Below are positions 25,788 to 34,315 of a stretch of DNA of 64,000 nt, piece by piece. Location of the stretch: contig NZ_BMKU01000001.1 in NCBI RefSeq assembly GCF_014644495.1, positions 609,779 through 673,778 on the forward strand, given 5' to 3'. Position 1 is the stretch's first letter. Every line of letters starts with the position of its first letter. A program made the position numbers and the translations under genes. This DNA comes from Pseudarthrobacter polychromogenes. GTDB taxonomy: Bacteria > Actinomycetota > Actinomycetes > Actinomycetales > Micrococcaceae. The notes beneath the pieces are model-generated. The model saw only the letters and a program-made list of their open reading frames with translations. It was not told the DNA's origin and made no database searches.

Positions 25788-25942
25788 TCTGTAGGTCCTT
25801 CCATGTCTGCGTGTGGACCACTCTGTCCAGGTGGAAACGAGCCTATGCGGCGCATGTTTCAGCGCGTCGACGCGAAGTAACAAGCGTGTATCGGACATCT
25901 CACTCACGGAACACCGACTGGGGAGGCTGCCCCGGCGGGACG

Positions 25943-28597
25943 CTAGTTCCGCTGTTTGGTCCGTGCAGTGGCGGGCGCGGACCAGGGATCTTCGGGCCAG
26001 GGGTGCTTGGGGTAGCGGCCCCGCATTTCGGCGCGGACCTGGGCGTAGGGTCCGGACCAGAATGACGCCAGGTCGCCGGTGACAGCCAGCGGGCGCCGGG
26101 CCGGTGAGAGCAGATGGAACAGCACCGGCACCCGGCCGTTGACCAGGCGGGGCGTCGCGGCCAGGCCAAAGCACTCCTGGAGTTTGACAGCCACCACCGG
26201 CGGCGCCGTCACATCCGACCAGTCAGGGTAGTCAATCCGCACCCTTGAGCCGCTGGGAACTTCCAGGGCTTCCGGAGCGAGCTCATCCATCCTGGCTGCG
26301 TCCGGCCAGGGAAGCAGCCGCCGCAGCGGCTCGGCAAGGTCCACCGCGTTCACGTCCGCACCGGCCGCAAGCGACTCAAGCTCGGGTCCCAGCCAGTCCT
26401 GCAGCCGGCCGAGGAGTCCGGCCTCCGACACGTCCGGCCACGGCTCCCCCAGCTCGCGGTGCAGGAAGGCGAGACGCCTGCGCAAGGCCTCTGCCGCCGT
26501 CGACCAGTTAAGGGCAGCCAGTCCTTCCTGCTGCAGCGCTGCTTCCACCGCGGCGCGGCCTTCGGCAGGCGACGGTCGCACGGGCGTGGACGCGAGGACA
26601 ATAGCGCCCAGCCGCCGGACCTTGCGTGCGGTGACCCGGCCCTGCGTCAAGGCCGCCTCCACGTTCTCGACCAGGAGGTGGGAGGCGGCTGATTCGGCGA
26701 GGCCGGCGGAGAGCGGGGCGGCGGCGCGGATCACGGCACCGGTACCGGCCGAGTCCCTGCCTTCGCCTCGGGACACCTCAGCCACTGCCAGCCATTCGTG
26801 CCCGGCAAGGCTGCTTCCAGCAGGGAGTCCGGCCCGGGTGCCGGAGGACAGCAAGTACCGCTCGGGACCGTCGCCGGGAACCCTGCGTGCCACGCGGTCC
26901 GGGAAGGCGAGGGCGACGACGGCGCCCACCAGTGCGATCCCGCCGGTGAGGGGCGGGAAACCGGGAATGTCAGCCAGCGGCCCTCCTTGCTGCGCCAGGA
27001 CCTGGAGGCGGCGGCTTTCGTCCGCCCAGCGCTGGCCGGCCGGTCCCTTATCGCTTCGGAGGTCGGACAGGAGGCGCGGCAGGTCCGCCCCGGGAGCGCG
27101 CGCATCACTGGCCACGGCGGCCACCACCTCGGCTGCCGCCCCGGGACCGGCGGCAGCGGCGCCGAGGAGCAGGGCGCGGCCCAGCCGCGGATCAACCGGG
27201 AGGCCCGCCAGGGTCCTGCCGGCAGCGGTAGCGTGGCCATCCCCGGACACGGCACCCAGTTCGTGCAGGATTTCCATGGCATCTTCCATGGCCTGCTCCG
27301 GCGGGGCGTCCGGCAGGGCGAGGCCCTTCCCTCGCGGTGACCCCCAGCACGCCATCACCAGGGCGGCGCCGGCAAGGTCCGCCACGGAGATTTCCGGCGT
27401 CACGTGGGCCGGGGCGGCAACGAACGCCTGCTGGCTGTAGCAGCGGACCACTGTCCCGGGGCCCTGGCGGGCCGCGCGTCCCGCACGCTGGTCGGCAGAG
27501 GCGCGGGAGCAGGAAACCGTTACCAGCCCGTTCATTCCCCGGGCGGCGTCGCGCCGCGGCTCACGGGACAGCCCCGAGTCGATGACCAGCCTGACCCCCG
27601 GTACGGTCAGCGACGACTCGGCCAGGTCCGTGGAAACGATGATCCTCGGGTTCTCCTCCGGCCGGCGCCCGGATACCGCCCGGTCCTGCTCGGCTGGGCC
27701 TACCCTGCCGTGGAGTTCCAGCACGTCAGTCCCCGGGCCCACCCGGCTTCGGAGCCCCGCCGCAACCCGGGACACTTCCCAGGCCCCCGGGACGAAGACG
27801 AGCGCGTCGGCAGCGCGGTCCATTGCCAGTGCCTGCCGGTGGGCCCCGGCAGCGGTGTCTGCGATGAAATCCAGGAAAGCACGCGTCACTCCCCTGCCGT
27901 CCAGCCGCGGGCCGGGCGCAGGACACCACTCCGTCTCCAGCGGATGGAGGGCCGAGGGGCAGCCAACAACGGGAGCCGGCCCGCCGCCGTCGTGGCCTCC
28001 CAGCAGGGCAGCGAACCTGGGGGCGTCCAGGGTGGCGGACATGGCGACGACGGTGAGGTCGCCGCGCAACTGGCGGACTTCGGTGAGCATGCCAAACAGG
28101 AGATCCGTTTCCAAGCCGCGTTCGTGCACCTCGTCCAGAACTACTGCGCCGGCCGCCGTCAGGTCCGGATCGGCCAGCAGGCGTCGCAGCAGGATGCCGG
28201 GCGTGACGAAATCAATAAGGGTTTCGGGTCCAGTCCGGCGCTCTCCCCGCACCGTATAACCCACACGGCTGCCTAGCGGGCTGCCGTCGAGGTCAGCGAG
28301 CCGGCGGGCTGCGGCACGGGCGGCTACACGGCGCGGCTGGGTGACAACAATCCTGCGGGGCCCTGCGGCGGCGCCGGCTTTCAGATGCGCCTCGAGGTTC
28401 GCGAGAAGTGGTGGAACCAGGGTGGTCTTGCCCGTTCCCGGCGGCGCCTGGACTACCGCCGTTCCTCCCGTCACGCCATCGCCCAGCGCTTCGGCCAGAG
28501 CCGCGAGCGAGCCGGCAAAGGGCAGGCCAACACCGATGGCCGTGAGGTCGAAGGCACGGCCCGGTTGGGGCACCTGCCGGCGGCTGGGGGAAGTCAT
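25943..28597 (-). CDS. hrpB: ATP-dependent helicase HrpB (DExH type)
   Basis: An 884-aa DEAH/RHA helicase. QAPPGTGKTTLVPPLL near residue 50 is Walker A. DEVHERGLETDLLFGML is motif II, MSATLD is motif III, and TDLAESSLTVPGV plus QRAGRAAR are motifs V and VI. The family-specific HrpB C-terminal region, about 120 aa, ends the protein with PYAQVRAEMRGRYPKHPWPEDP. HrpB is a cytosolic RNA-helicase-like ATPase whose cellular role is poorly defined. Length is normal for the family. Upstream is a short GGAGGG before the ATG at 28597. Confidence 0.96.
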   Translation of the reverse strand: MTSPSRRQVPQPGRAFDLTAIGVGLPFAGSLAALAEALGDGVTGGTAVVQAPPGTGKTTLVPPLLANLEAHLKAGAAAGPRRIVVTQPRRVAARAAARRLADLDGSPLGSRVGYTVRGERRTGPETLIDFVTPGILLRRLLADPDLTAAGAVVLDEVHERGLETDLLFGMLTEVRQLRGDLTVVAMSATLDAPRFAALLGGHDGGGPAPVVGCPSALHPLETEWCPAPGPRLDGRGVTRAFLDFIADTAAGAHRQALAMDRAADALVFVPGAWEVSRVAAGLRSRVGPGTDVLELHGRVGPAEQDRAVSGRRPEENPRIIVSTDLAESSLTVPGVRLVIDSGLSREPRRDAARGMNGLVTVSCSRASADQRAGRAARQGPGTVVRCYSQQAFVAAPAHVTPEISVADLAGAALVMACWGSPRGKGLALPDAPPEQAMEDAMEILHELGAVSGDGHATAAGRTLAGLPVDPRLGRALLLGAAAAGPGAAAEVVAAVASDARAPGADLPRLLSDLRSDKGPAGQRWADESRRLQVLAQQGGPLADIPGFPPLTGGIALVGAVVALAFPDRVARRVPGDGPERYLLSSGTRAGLPAGSSLAGHEWLAVAEVSRGEGRDSAGTGAVIRAAAPLSAGLAESAASHLLVENVEAALTQGRVTARKVRRLGAIVLASTPVRPSPAEGRAAVEAALQQEGLAALNWSTAAEALRRRLAFLHRELGEPWPDVSEAGLLGRLQDWLGPELESLAAGADVNAVDLAEPLRRLLPWPDAARMDELAPEALEVPSGSRVRIDYPDWSDVTAPPVVAVKLQECFGLAATPRLVNGRVPVLFHLLSPARRPLAVTGDLASFWSGPYAQVRAEMRGRYPKHPWPEDPWSAPATARTKQRN

Positions 28598-28681
28598 CCC
28601 TCCATTTTGCCCGGCGCGTCAGTCAGCTACGGACAACGGGCCCCGGCGGGCACAGGGTTCCGGGCCTGTAAAGCGGAGGGT

Positions 28682-29296
28682 TCAGGGCTTTCCGACGCCC
28701 TTGCCTTTTTCCCTGGCTTCCTTGGCGGCGTCTGGAAGGTTCTGTTCCTGCGGGGCGGGTTCAGGTGCCGGGACCGGAGCGGCGGCAGGTGCCTCCGGCT
28801 GAAGCTGGACCGGCTGGGACTGCACATATTCCGGCACCGGCTCCGGCTCAGGGGTGGCGACGATCGCCGCAGGCGCCTCCGCCGTGGTGACAGCTGCTTT
28901 TGCGTCCGCGGCCGAGGCTGACTGGGCCGTGATGGTGCGGGTGACATCTGCCCGGACCGCCTCCAGGGCCGCATCGATCCCCCGGTACCGGGCCGCGGAG
29001 ATTGAACCCTGGCCGGCGGCCAGGTCGAGGTCCCGTTCAAGCGCCTCAAGGGCATCGAGAACTCCGTCCAGCCTGTTCTCAGCGGCGGCCTGGGTGACGT
29101 TGAGAACGCGGATCTGGAAGCCGCGGAGGGTGGCCTCATCTGAACCGGCAGTGCTCAAACCCGGGAAGACGCTGACTGCGCCTGTAACCAGGGCGGCCGC
29201 CGCCGCTGCCGCGGCGAGTCCGGCCCAGAACCTCCGGTGCGGGCGCCCTGGCGGGGAGCCTTGCGCCCCACCCGGCTGGAGATGGTCAGGCGGCAT
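28682..29296 (-). CDS. Membrane-anchored protein with Pro/Ala-rich tail, unknown function
   Basis: A 204-aa protein. A basic N-terminal region of about 22 residues precedes one hydrophobic segment, about residues 23-50, then a helical region with regularly spaced Leu and Asp (LDGVLDALEALERDLDLAAG). The C-terminal 70 residues are Ala/Pro/Glu-rich and probably disordered, ending in a Lys/Gly cluster. It likely faces outside the cell or into the wall. Its start overlaps the end of the upstream small membrane protein gene by 11 bp, so the two form an operon. No named domain is recognised. Confidence 0.65.
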   Translation of the reverse strand: MPPDHLQPGGAQGSPPGRPHRRFWAGLAAAAAAAALVTGAVSVFPGLSTAGSDEATLRGFQIRVLNVTQAAAENRLDGVLDALEALERDLDLAAGQGSISAARYRGIDAALEAVRADVTRTITAQSASAADAKAAVTTAEAPAAIVATPEPEPVPEYVQSQPVQLQPEAPAAAPVPAPEPAPQEQNLPDAAKEAREKGKGVGKP

Positions 29297-29633
29297 GCCT
29301 GCCCCGCAAGGGCACGACGGCGGCAGGACGGGGATAAAGGACGGTCACGGCTGCAACGTCCCCAGCAATCCTGTCCCCTGCAGGCGCGGCAGCGGTTTGC
29401 AGTGCCGGGACCGCGGCGAGGGGCGCGGGTGCCGTCCGGGCTGCTCCGGCAACCATTCGCCGCACGGCAAACCGGACCACAGCAGCCAGCAACTGACCGA
29501 GCCCAAGGCCCAGAAGCACATGGCCGGCGAGGTACTGGCCTCCGTGGCCCACGGCGCCGTACGGGGCGCTGGAGGCAAGGGCCGCTCCGGCTGCGGCCAC
29601 CAAGGACCAGATGGCAACAACAACTGCACTCAT
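29286..29633 (-). CDS. Small membrane protein, first gene of a two-gene operon
   Basis: A 115-aa protein with two hydrophobic segments, about residues 3-20 and 35-60, followed by an Ala/Pro-rich tail with a basic end (PLRGRHAA). I choose the ATG at 29633 because GGGAG sits eight bases upstream; a GTG at 29651 is the alternative. Upstream are two direct repeats likely to be operator sites. The gene overlaps the next membrane protein gene by 11 bp. Function unknown; a stress-regulated envelope protein is possible but unsupported. Confidence 0.6.
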   Translation of the reverse strand: MSAVVVAIWSLVAAAGAALASSAPYGAVGHGGQYLAGHVLLGLGLGQLLAAVVRFAVRRMVAGAARTAPAPLAAVPALQTAAAPAGDRIAGDVAAVTVLYPRPAAVVPLRGRHAA

Positions 29634-29660
29634 TCGACCCGCTCCCGCCACTCCAATTAA

Positions 29661-29694
29661 TCAGCAAGCTTAGTACTAATGGTCAGCAAGCTTA
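29661..29694. promoter_or_regulatory. Tandem operator-like repeat upstream of the membrane-protein operon
   Basis: TCAGCAAGCTTA occurs twice, at 29661-29672 and 29683-29694. The copies are 22 bp apart, two helical turns, and each contains the palindrome AAGCTT. A 10-bp palindrome TTAGTACTAA lies between them at 29670-29679. The stretch is AT-rich against its surroundings and ends 28 bp upstream of the start at 29633, so it is a plausible binding site for a dimeric regulator over the promoter. Confidence 0.6.
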
Positions 29695-29724
29695 CTACCT
29701 GAATTGGATGTTGCAAGCGTGGCG

Positions 29725-29748
29725 CGGCGGGAAAACAGTAACCCGCCG
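29725..29748 (-). terminator. Short hairpin after the exonuclease gene
   Basis: CGGCGGG (29725-29731) and CCCGCCG (29742-29748) form a 7-bp GC stem four bases beyond the exonuclease stop, with TTTT inside the loop on the minus strand. It probably ends that transcript. Confidence 0.5.
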
Positions 29749-29751
29749 GGC

Positions 29752-30690
29752 CTACTGCCGCAGGTCAAGGGCCGTCAGGAGACGCCTCACCGAGCCGCCC
29801 AGGTTCCACTCGGTGGCGAGCCGTTCGAGTTCGGCCCGTGGTTCATCCGGCACGGGATTCAGTTCCGCACCCGCCTGTTCGGGACTGGGCAGGTCCAGGT
29901 CCCGCACCAGCCTTACCACGGCGGGCGCCACAGAAAGGTAGTCCGCGGCGGCGGCCAGCTTGGCCCTCACGGGGGCAGCCATGCCGCTGCCGGGATGCCC
30001 GGCCGCTTCCAGCAGGCCCTCCAGGGTGCCGTACTTCAGCAGCAGCGAGGCCGCGGTTTTTTCGCCGATTCCTGCAACCCCGGGCAGGCCATCGGAGGCA
30101 TCACCCCGCAATGTTGCGTAGTCCGCGTACTGCTGCGGCAGCACCCGGTACTTGGCCACCACTACTTCTTCGGTAATGACCTCCAGGTTCTTCATGCCGC
30201 GGGCTGTGTAGATCACGCGGACCTGGCGTTCGTCGTCGCAGACCTGGAAGAGATCGCGGTCGCCGGTGACCACGTCGACGGGAAGGTCCGCGTGGCTCGC
30301 ATAGGTGCCCACGACGTCGTCGGCCTCATGGTTGGGGGCGCCCACAATGGCGATGCCGGCGAGCCCAAGAACCCGGCGGATCATGGGAAGCTGCGCCTCC
30401 AGCGCGTCCGGGACAACTTCGACGTCCGGGGCACCCGCCACGGCCTCCGCCACCCGGTGGGCCTTGTAGGTGGGCAGGAGCTCCACCCGCCACTGCGGCC
30501 GCCAGTCGTCGTCCCAGCAGGCAATGAGGTGCGTCGCCCCATAGTCCGTGGTGAGCCGGGCGATCATGTCCAGCAGGCCGCGGACGGCGTTGACCGGTGT
30601 GCCGTCCCCGCGGCGGATCGTGTCCGGCAGTCCGTAGAAGGCGCGGAAGTACAGCGATGCGGTGTCCAGCAGCATAAGGCGGTCAGGCAT
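29752..30690 (-). CDS. 5'-3' exonuclease (FEN1/PolA N-terminal-like)
   Basis: A 312-aa stand-alone relative of the polymerase I 5'-nuclease domain. LMLLDTASLYFRAFYGLP carries the first metal-binding Asp, WDDDWRPQWR and NHEADDVVGTYA further acidic ligands, and VTGDRDLFQVCDD the central cluster. The helix-hairpin-helix DNA-binding segment is DGLPGVAGIGEKTAASLL. It should remove 5' flaps or RNA primers alongside PolA, which is encoded in this window. The start is the ATG at 30690 with GAGG eight bases upstream; a longer reading to 30861 has low-quality residues and overlaps the VWA gene. Confidence 0.93.
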   Translation of the reverse strand: MPDRLMLLDTASLYFRAFYGLPDTIRRGDGTPVNAVRGLLDMIARLTTDYGATHLIACWDDDWRPQWRVELLPTYKAHRVAEAVAGAPDVEVVPDALEAQLPMIRRVLGLAGIAIVGAPNHEADDVVGTYASHADLPVDVVTGDRDLFQVCDDERQVRVIYTARGMKNLEVITEEVVVAKYRVLPQQYADYATLRGDASDGLPGVAGIGEKTAASLLLKYGTLEGLLEAAGHPGSGMAAPVRAKLAAAADYLSVAPAVVRLVRDLDLPSPEQAGAELNPVPDEPRAELERLATEWNLGGSVRRLLTALDLRQ

Positions 30691-30757
30691 GCTTCGATCC
30701 TCACATGAATCAGCCCGGTAACGGGGCAACGGCTCCGGCACTTTGCCGGCTGCCCGG

Positions 30758-32764
30758 CTAGGAGGCCCAATCGGAGTCGCCGAAGGCCTGTCCCCGGAAG
30801 TGTGCCCGCAGGTACTCCCCCACCACCGCGGCGCCCAGATTCCCTGCCTCTGGAGCGACAACCCGGCCGCCCACCCTGCGCACCATGCGCTGGACGAACC
30901 GTTCCAGGCTGGGGTCGGCCCCCAGCCGGAAGAATGTGGCCTGCGTGCCGGCCCTGCCCAGCCGGTCGAGCTCCGCGACCGTCACTCGGATTGTTTCCGG
31001 GTCGGAGGGCCAGCAGAACCACGCCTCGCCTTCCGGCAGCAGATGGGCTGTAGGTTCGCCGTCGGTCACCACCAGGAGGACAGGCTGCATGGACGGGTGC
31101 CTGCGGAAGAAACGGCCGGCAAGCAGCAATCCGTGATGCAGGTTGGTTCCCTGCTCCCGCAGCGGCGGGAGGGCGGTGAGTCCCTCGATGTCCATTGCCT
31201 GGGCATGGCGGCCGAACGTGATCAGTTCCAGCCTGTCGCCGCGGAAACGGGTGGAGACCAGATGGTGCAGCGCGAGCGCGGTGCGTTTCATCGGAACCCA
31301 CCTCCCCTCGGACGCCATCGAAAAGGACACATCCACAAGGAGAACGACGGCGGCCTGCGTCCGCGCTTCAGTTTCGCTCACTTCGATGTCCGCCGGGGTG
31401 AGGCGGAGGCCGCTGCCAGGGGTTCCGCCGCCGGCCGCGGTGCGGCTGATCGCGTTGGTCAGCGTGCGGGTGACGTCCCAGGGCTCGGCGTCCCCGAACT
31501 CCCACTGGCGGCTGGATCCGGTCTGCTCCCCGGCCGCGCCGGCAACCCGGGTATCCCGGCGTCCCTGCCGCCCTGACAGTTGCTTGGCCGTATCCCGCAG
31601 CAGGGACTTCCCCAGCCGCCGCATGGCCTGCGGTGAGAGCCGCAGGTCCCCGTCCGCGCCCCGCCTCAGGTACCCGCCGTCCTGCATGGCCCGTTCGATG
31701 TCGGCCAGCGTGCGGGCGGTGACGGCGGCGTCCTGCCCGACCTGGCGCGCCAGGGCATCCAGGTCCAGGTCGCCCAGGGTTGAGCCGCTGTAGGACTGGG
31801 AGAGCTGTTCGGCGAGCTCGTCCAGTTCGGCGATGTCCTGGAGCACTCCGGTGCCGTCGCCCAGGCCCAAGCCTTCCTGGCCCTCGAAGCGTTCCGAACC
31901 GGTCCAGTCCTCACCGGGGCGCAGGGCGCGCAGGCTGTCGTCGAGCTGGCCAAGCTGGGCCATGAGCTCCGGTGAGCCGAAGGCCTGGGCAGAAAGCCGC
32001 ATCAGTTCTTCGCGCTGCTCGGGGGACATGGACTGCAGGAGCCGCTGGGCAGCAGCGGCCCGCTTGGCGAGGGCGTCAATCAGTTCCTCGACCGACTGGG
32101 GGTTTTCAGGGAAGAAGCCGCCGTGGCGGGCCATGAACTCCTGGAAGTCTTCATCGGTATCCTCGCCGCGCCGGTGTTTGTCCAGCAGCGTGTTCAGGTC
32201 GCGCAGCATGGCGCTGACGGCTTCCCGGTCCTGCTCAGTGGCACCCTCCAGCGCCTGTTTCATGCCCGCAAACCGTTGGTCCAGGGCCTCGCGGCCCAGC
32301 AGGTCCTTGATCCGCTCGTAGGCTTCCCGTGCCGTGCCGGATTGCCAGTCATAGGAGGCCAGGTCCTTGACCGCCGCAGCGGTGGACGCCGGCAGGTTGT
32401 GCAACTGCATTTCCCGGAAGGCACGGTCTGCATTGTCCATCATGGCATCGCGGGCCAGCTGCTTGCGTTCCTCCAGCACGGCAGTGTCCAGGAGCTTCTT
32501 CACCTCGTTGAGGGTGCCGTCCAGGTTGTGCCGGCCCAGCAGGTCATTCCGGCGCTCCTGCACGCGCCTGGCGAGATCGTCCAGGCCTTCCCGGTTCCGC
32601 CCGCCGCGCCGGAGGAACTCCTGCAGGGCGTGGCGGGGCGAGTACCCTGCCATCACGTCCTCGGCGACGGCGTCCAGCGCCTCCGCCAGGTCAACCGGCG
32701 GGGCGAGCGGGTCCGGCCCGCCGGCGTACCGTCCGTACCTGGCGGAATGGTTATGGATGTTCAT
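30758..32764 (-). CDS. VWA domain protein, partner of a MoxR-type ATPase
   Basis: A 668-aa protein. The first two thirds are helical and charged. A von Willebrand factor A domain occupies about residues 475-668, with the MIDAS start VDVSFSM (Asp478) and VVTDGEPTAHL further on. It is 54 bp downstream of an AAA+ ATPase gene, the arrangement of MoxR/VWA and magnesium-chelatase I/D pairs, in which the ATPase remodels a target bound by the VWA protein through a metal ion. The target here is unknown. It is probably cytosolic, as no signal peptide or membrane segment is seen. Confidence 0.85.
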   Translation of the reverse strand: MNIHNHSARYGRYAGGPDPLAPPVDLAEALDAVAEDVMAGYSPRHALQEFLRRGGRNREGLDDLARRVQERRNDLLGRHNLDGTLNEVKKLLDTAVLEERKQLARDAMMDNADRAFREMQLHNLPASTAAAVKDLASYDWQSGTAREAYERIKDLLGREALDQRFAGMKQALEGATEQDREAVSAMLRDLNTLLDKHRRGEDTDEDFQEFMARHGGFFPENPQSVEELIDALAKRAAAAQRLLQSMSPEQREELMRLSAQAFGSPELMAQLGQLDDSLRALRPGEDWTGSERFEGQEGLGLGDGTGVLQDIAELDELAEQLSQSYSGSTLGDLDLDALARQVGQDAAVTARTLADIERAMQDGGYLRRGADGDLRLSPQAMRRLGKSLLRDTAKQLSGRQGRRDTRVAGAAGEQTGSSRQWEFGDAEPWDVTRTLTNAISRTAAGGGTPGSGLRLTPADIEVSETEARTQAAVVLLVDVSFSMASEGRWVPMKRTALALHHLVSTRFRGDRLELITFGRHAQAMDIEGLTALPPLREQGTNLHHGLLLAGRFFRRHPSMQPVLLVVTDGEPTAHLLPEGEAWFCWPSDPETIRVTVAELDRLGRAGTQATFFRLGADPSLERFVQRMVRRVGGRVVAPEAGNLGAAVVGEYLRAHFRGQAFGDSDWAS

Positions 32765-32818
32765 GGTGCCGCCCGTCCCTCGCTTCAGCCACTTGCCCAG
32801 CCACGCACCGTGGTGCCG

Positions 32819-34207
32819 TCAGCCGTAGACCGTCTCCGCGTCGTCGGACTCCTTGGAGATCCGCCGGGCCAGGTAGAGGCCTTCCAGCGCCAGTTCGATG
32901 GCGGCCGCCCGCTGGCCCTCGTTCCCGGCGCCGAGGCGGCTGCCGATCTCGTCGTAGAGCCCCGACCCGTTCAAGGACGGCAGGTTCCCGAGGAACTCAC
33001 GTGCTGTCACGTGCTCCCCGGTGGTGACGGTGGTGTGCCCGTCCAGCGCTGCCACCAGCGGGCCCAGGTCAAGGCCCTGGAAATGCGCCCGCACGGCTTC
33101 GGCCGTGGCCGTGCGCAGGAGGTGGTCAAGGACGGCCTGTTCCCGCCCTTCCTCACCGGATTCGAATTCGATCTTGCCGCTGAGGACTTCCACTGCGGTG
33201 TCCAGGTCCACGATCCGCGCGACGGCCTCGGCTTCGCCGCGCATGCTGGCTCGGCGGAGGGCCGCGGCGGCCACTGTTTCGGCGCCGGCAATGGCGAACC
33301 GTGCCGAGACCCCGGAGGTCTGGTTGATCGCCGGGGACTGCCTCAGCGCACGGGTGTAGCGGGCCAGGATTTCGAGGATCACCGGCGGGACGTCGGCCAC
33401 CAGCTGCCCCTCCTGCCGGATCACGGACACCTCGTCGTCGAGCTCTAGGGGGTAATGCGTCCTGATCTCCGCGCCGAAGCGGTCCTTCAACGGCGTAATG
33501 ATCCTGCCGCGGTTGGTGTAGTCCTCCGGGTTGGCGGACGCGACCACCAGCACATCCAGCGGAAGCCGGAGCACGTAGCCACGGATCTGGATGTCCCGCT
33601 CCTCCATCACGTTGAGCATGGACACCTGGATCCGTTCGGCAAGGTCCGGCAGTTCGTTGATGGCGATGATGCCGCGGTTGGAGCGCGGGACAAGGCCGTA
33701 GTGGATGGTTTCCGGGTCCCCGAGACGCCGTCCCTCGGCCACCCGCATCGGGTCGACGTCGCCAATGAGGTCCGCGACGGAGGTGTCCGGCGTCGCGAGT
33801 TTCTCCACGTAGCGTTCCGACCGGTGGCGCCAGGCTACCCGCAGCCGGTCGCCCTCGGTCAGGGCAAGGGCGCGGGAATGCTCGGTCATCGGATCGAACG
33901 GGTGTTCATTCAGTTCGGACCCCTCGATGATGGGCGACCATTCATCCAAGAGCCCGGCCAGGGTGCGCAGGAGCCGCGTCTTGCCCTGCCCCCGCTCGCC
34001 GAGCAGGACCACGTCATGCCCGGCAAGCAGCGCACGCTCGAGCTGGGGAAGCACCGTCCGGCCGAAGCCGTAGATCCCCGGCCACGGATCCTTGCCGGCC
34101 GCGAGCGCGGCGAGCAGGTTTCCGCGGATTTCCTGGCGCAGGTCCTTGAGGACGTGGCCGGAGGCACGCAATTCACCAACGGTGAAAATATCGGGACGAT
34201 GGGTCAC
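32819..34207 (-). CDS. AAA+ ATPase of the MoxR / Mg-chelatase ChlI type
   Basis: A 462-aa ATPase. GERGQGKTRLLRTL at about residues 70-83 is Walker A. GIIAINELPDLAERIQ contains Walker B, and VVASANPEDYTNRGR is sensor 1 with the arginine that follows. NRGRIITPLKDRFGAEIRTH matches the helix 2 / pre-sensor 1 region of Mg-chelatase-like ATPases. It is the first gene of a pair with the VWA protein. I choose the GTG at 34207 (VTHRPDIFTV) because TACGGT is six bases upstream; the longer reading to 34303 overlaps the divergent glycosyltransferase region. The substrate remodelled is unknown. Confidence 0.88.
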   Translation of the reverse strand: MTHRPDIFTVGELRASGHVLKDLRQEIRGNLLAALAAGKDPWPGIYGFGRTVLPQLERALLAGHDVVLLGERGQGKTRLLRTLAGLLDEWSPIIEGSELNEHPFDPMTEHSRALALTEGDRLRVAWRHRSERYVEKLATPDTSVADLIGDVDPMRVAEGRRLGDPETIHYGLVPRSNRGIIAINELPDLAERIQVSMLNVMEERDIQIRGYVLRLPLDVLVVASANPEDYTNRGRIITPLKDRFGAEIRTHYPLELDDEVSVIRQEGQLVADVPPVILEILARYTRALRQSPAINQTSGVSARFAIAGAETVAAAALRRASMRGEAEAVARIVDLDTAVEVLSGKIEFESGEEGREQAVLDHLLRTATAEAVRAHFQGLDLGPLVAALDGHTTVTTGEHVTAREFLGNLPSLNGSGLYDEIGSRLGAGNEGQRAAAIELALEGLYLARRISKESDDAETVYG

Positions 34208-34213
34208 CACTAC

Positions 34214-34219
34214 ACCGTA
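34214..34219 (-). promoter_or_regulatory. Leaderless-type -10 box of the AAA+ ATPase gene
   Basis: TACGGT on the minus strand ends six bases before the GTG at 34207. Confidence 0.45.
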
Positions 34220-34315
34220 GCCCCGCACCATGGGTGACAAAAGCCCCTGCCGGTGCGCGCTTCCATCCCCCAGCATTGGTGCAGAGGTTGCCGCGTGGAA
34301 CATGGAGGTGATGGC

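Noticed and set aside
29661..29694. Tandem repeat considered as a phage or integrative element attachment site
   Set aside because: No integrase, transposase or matching copy was seen nearby, and the repeats are spaced like operators next to a promoter.
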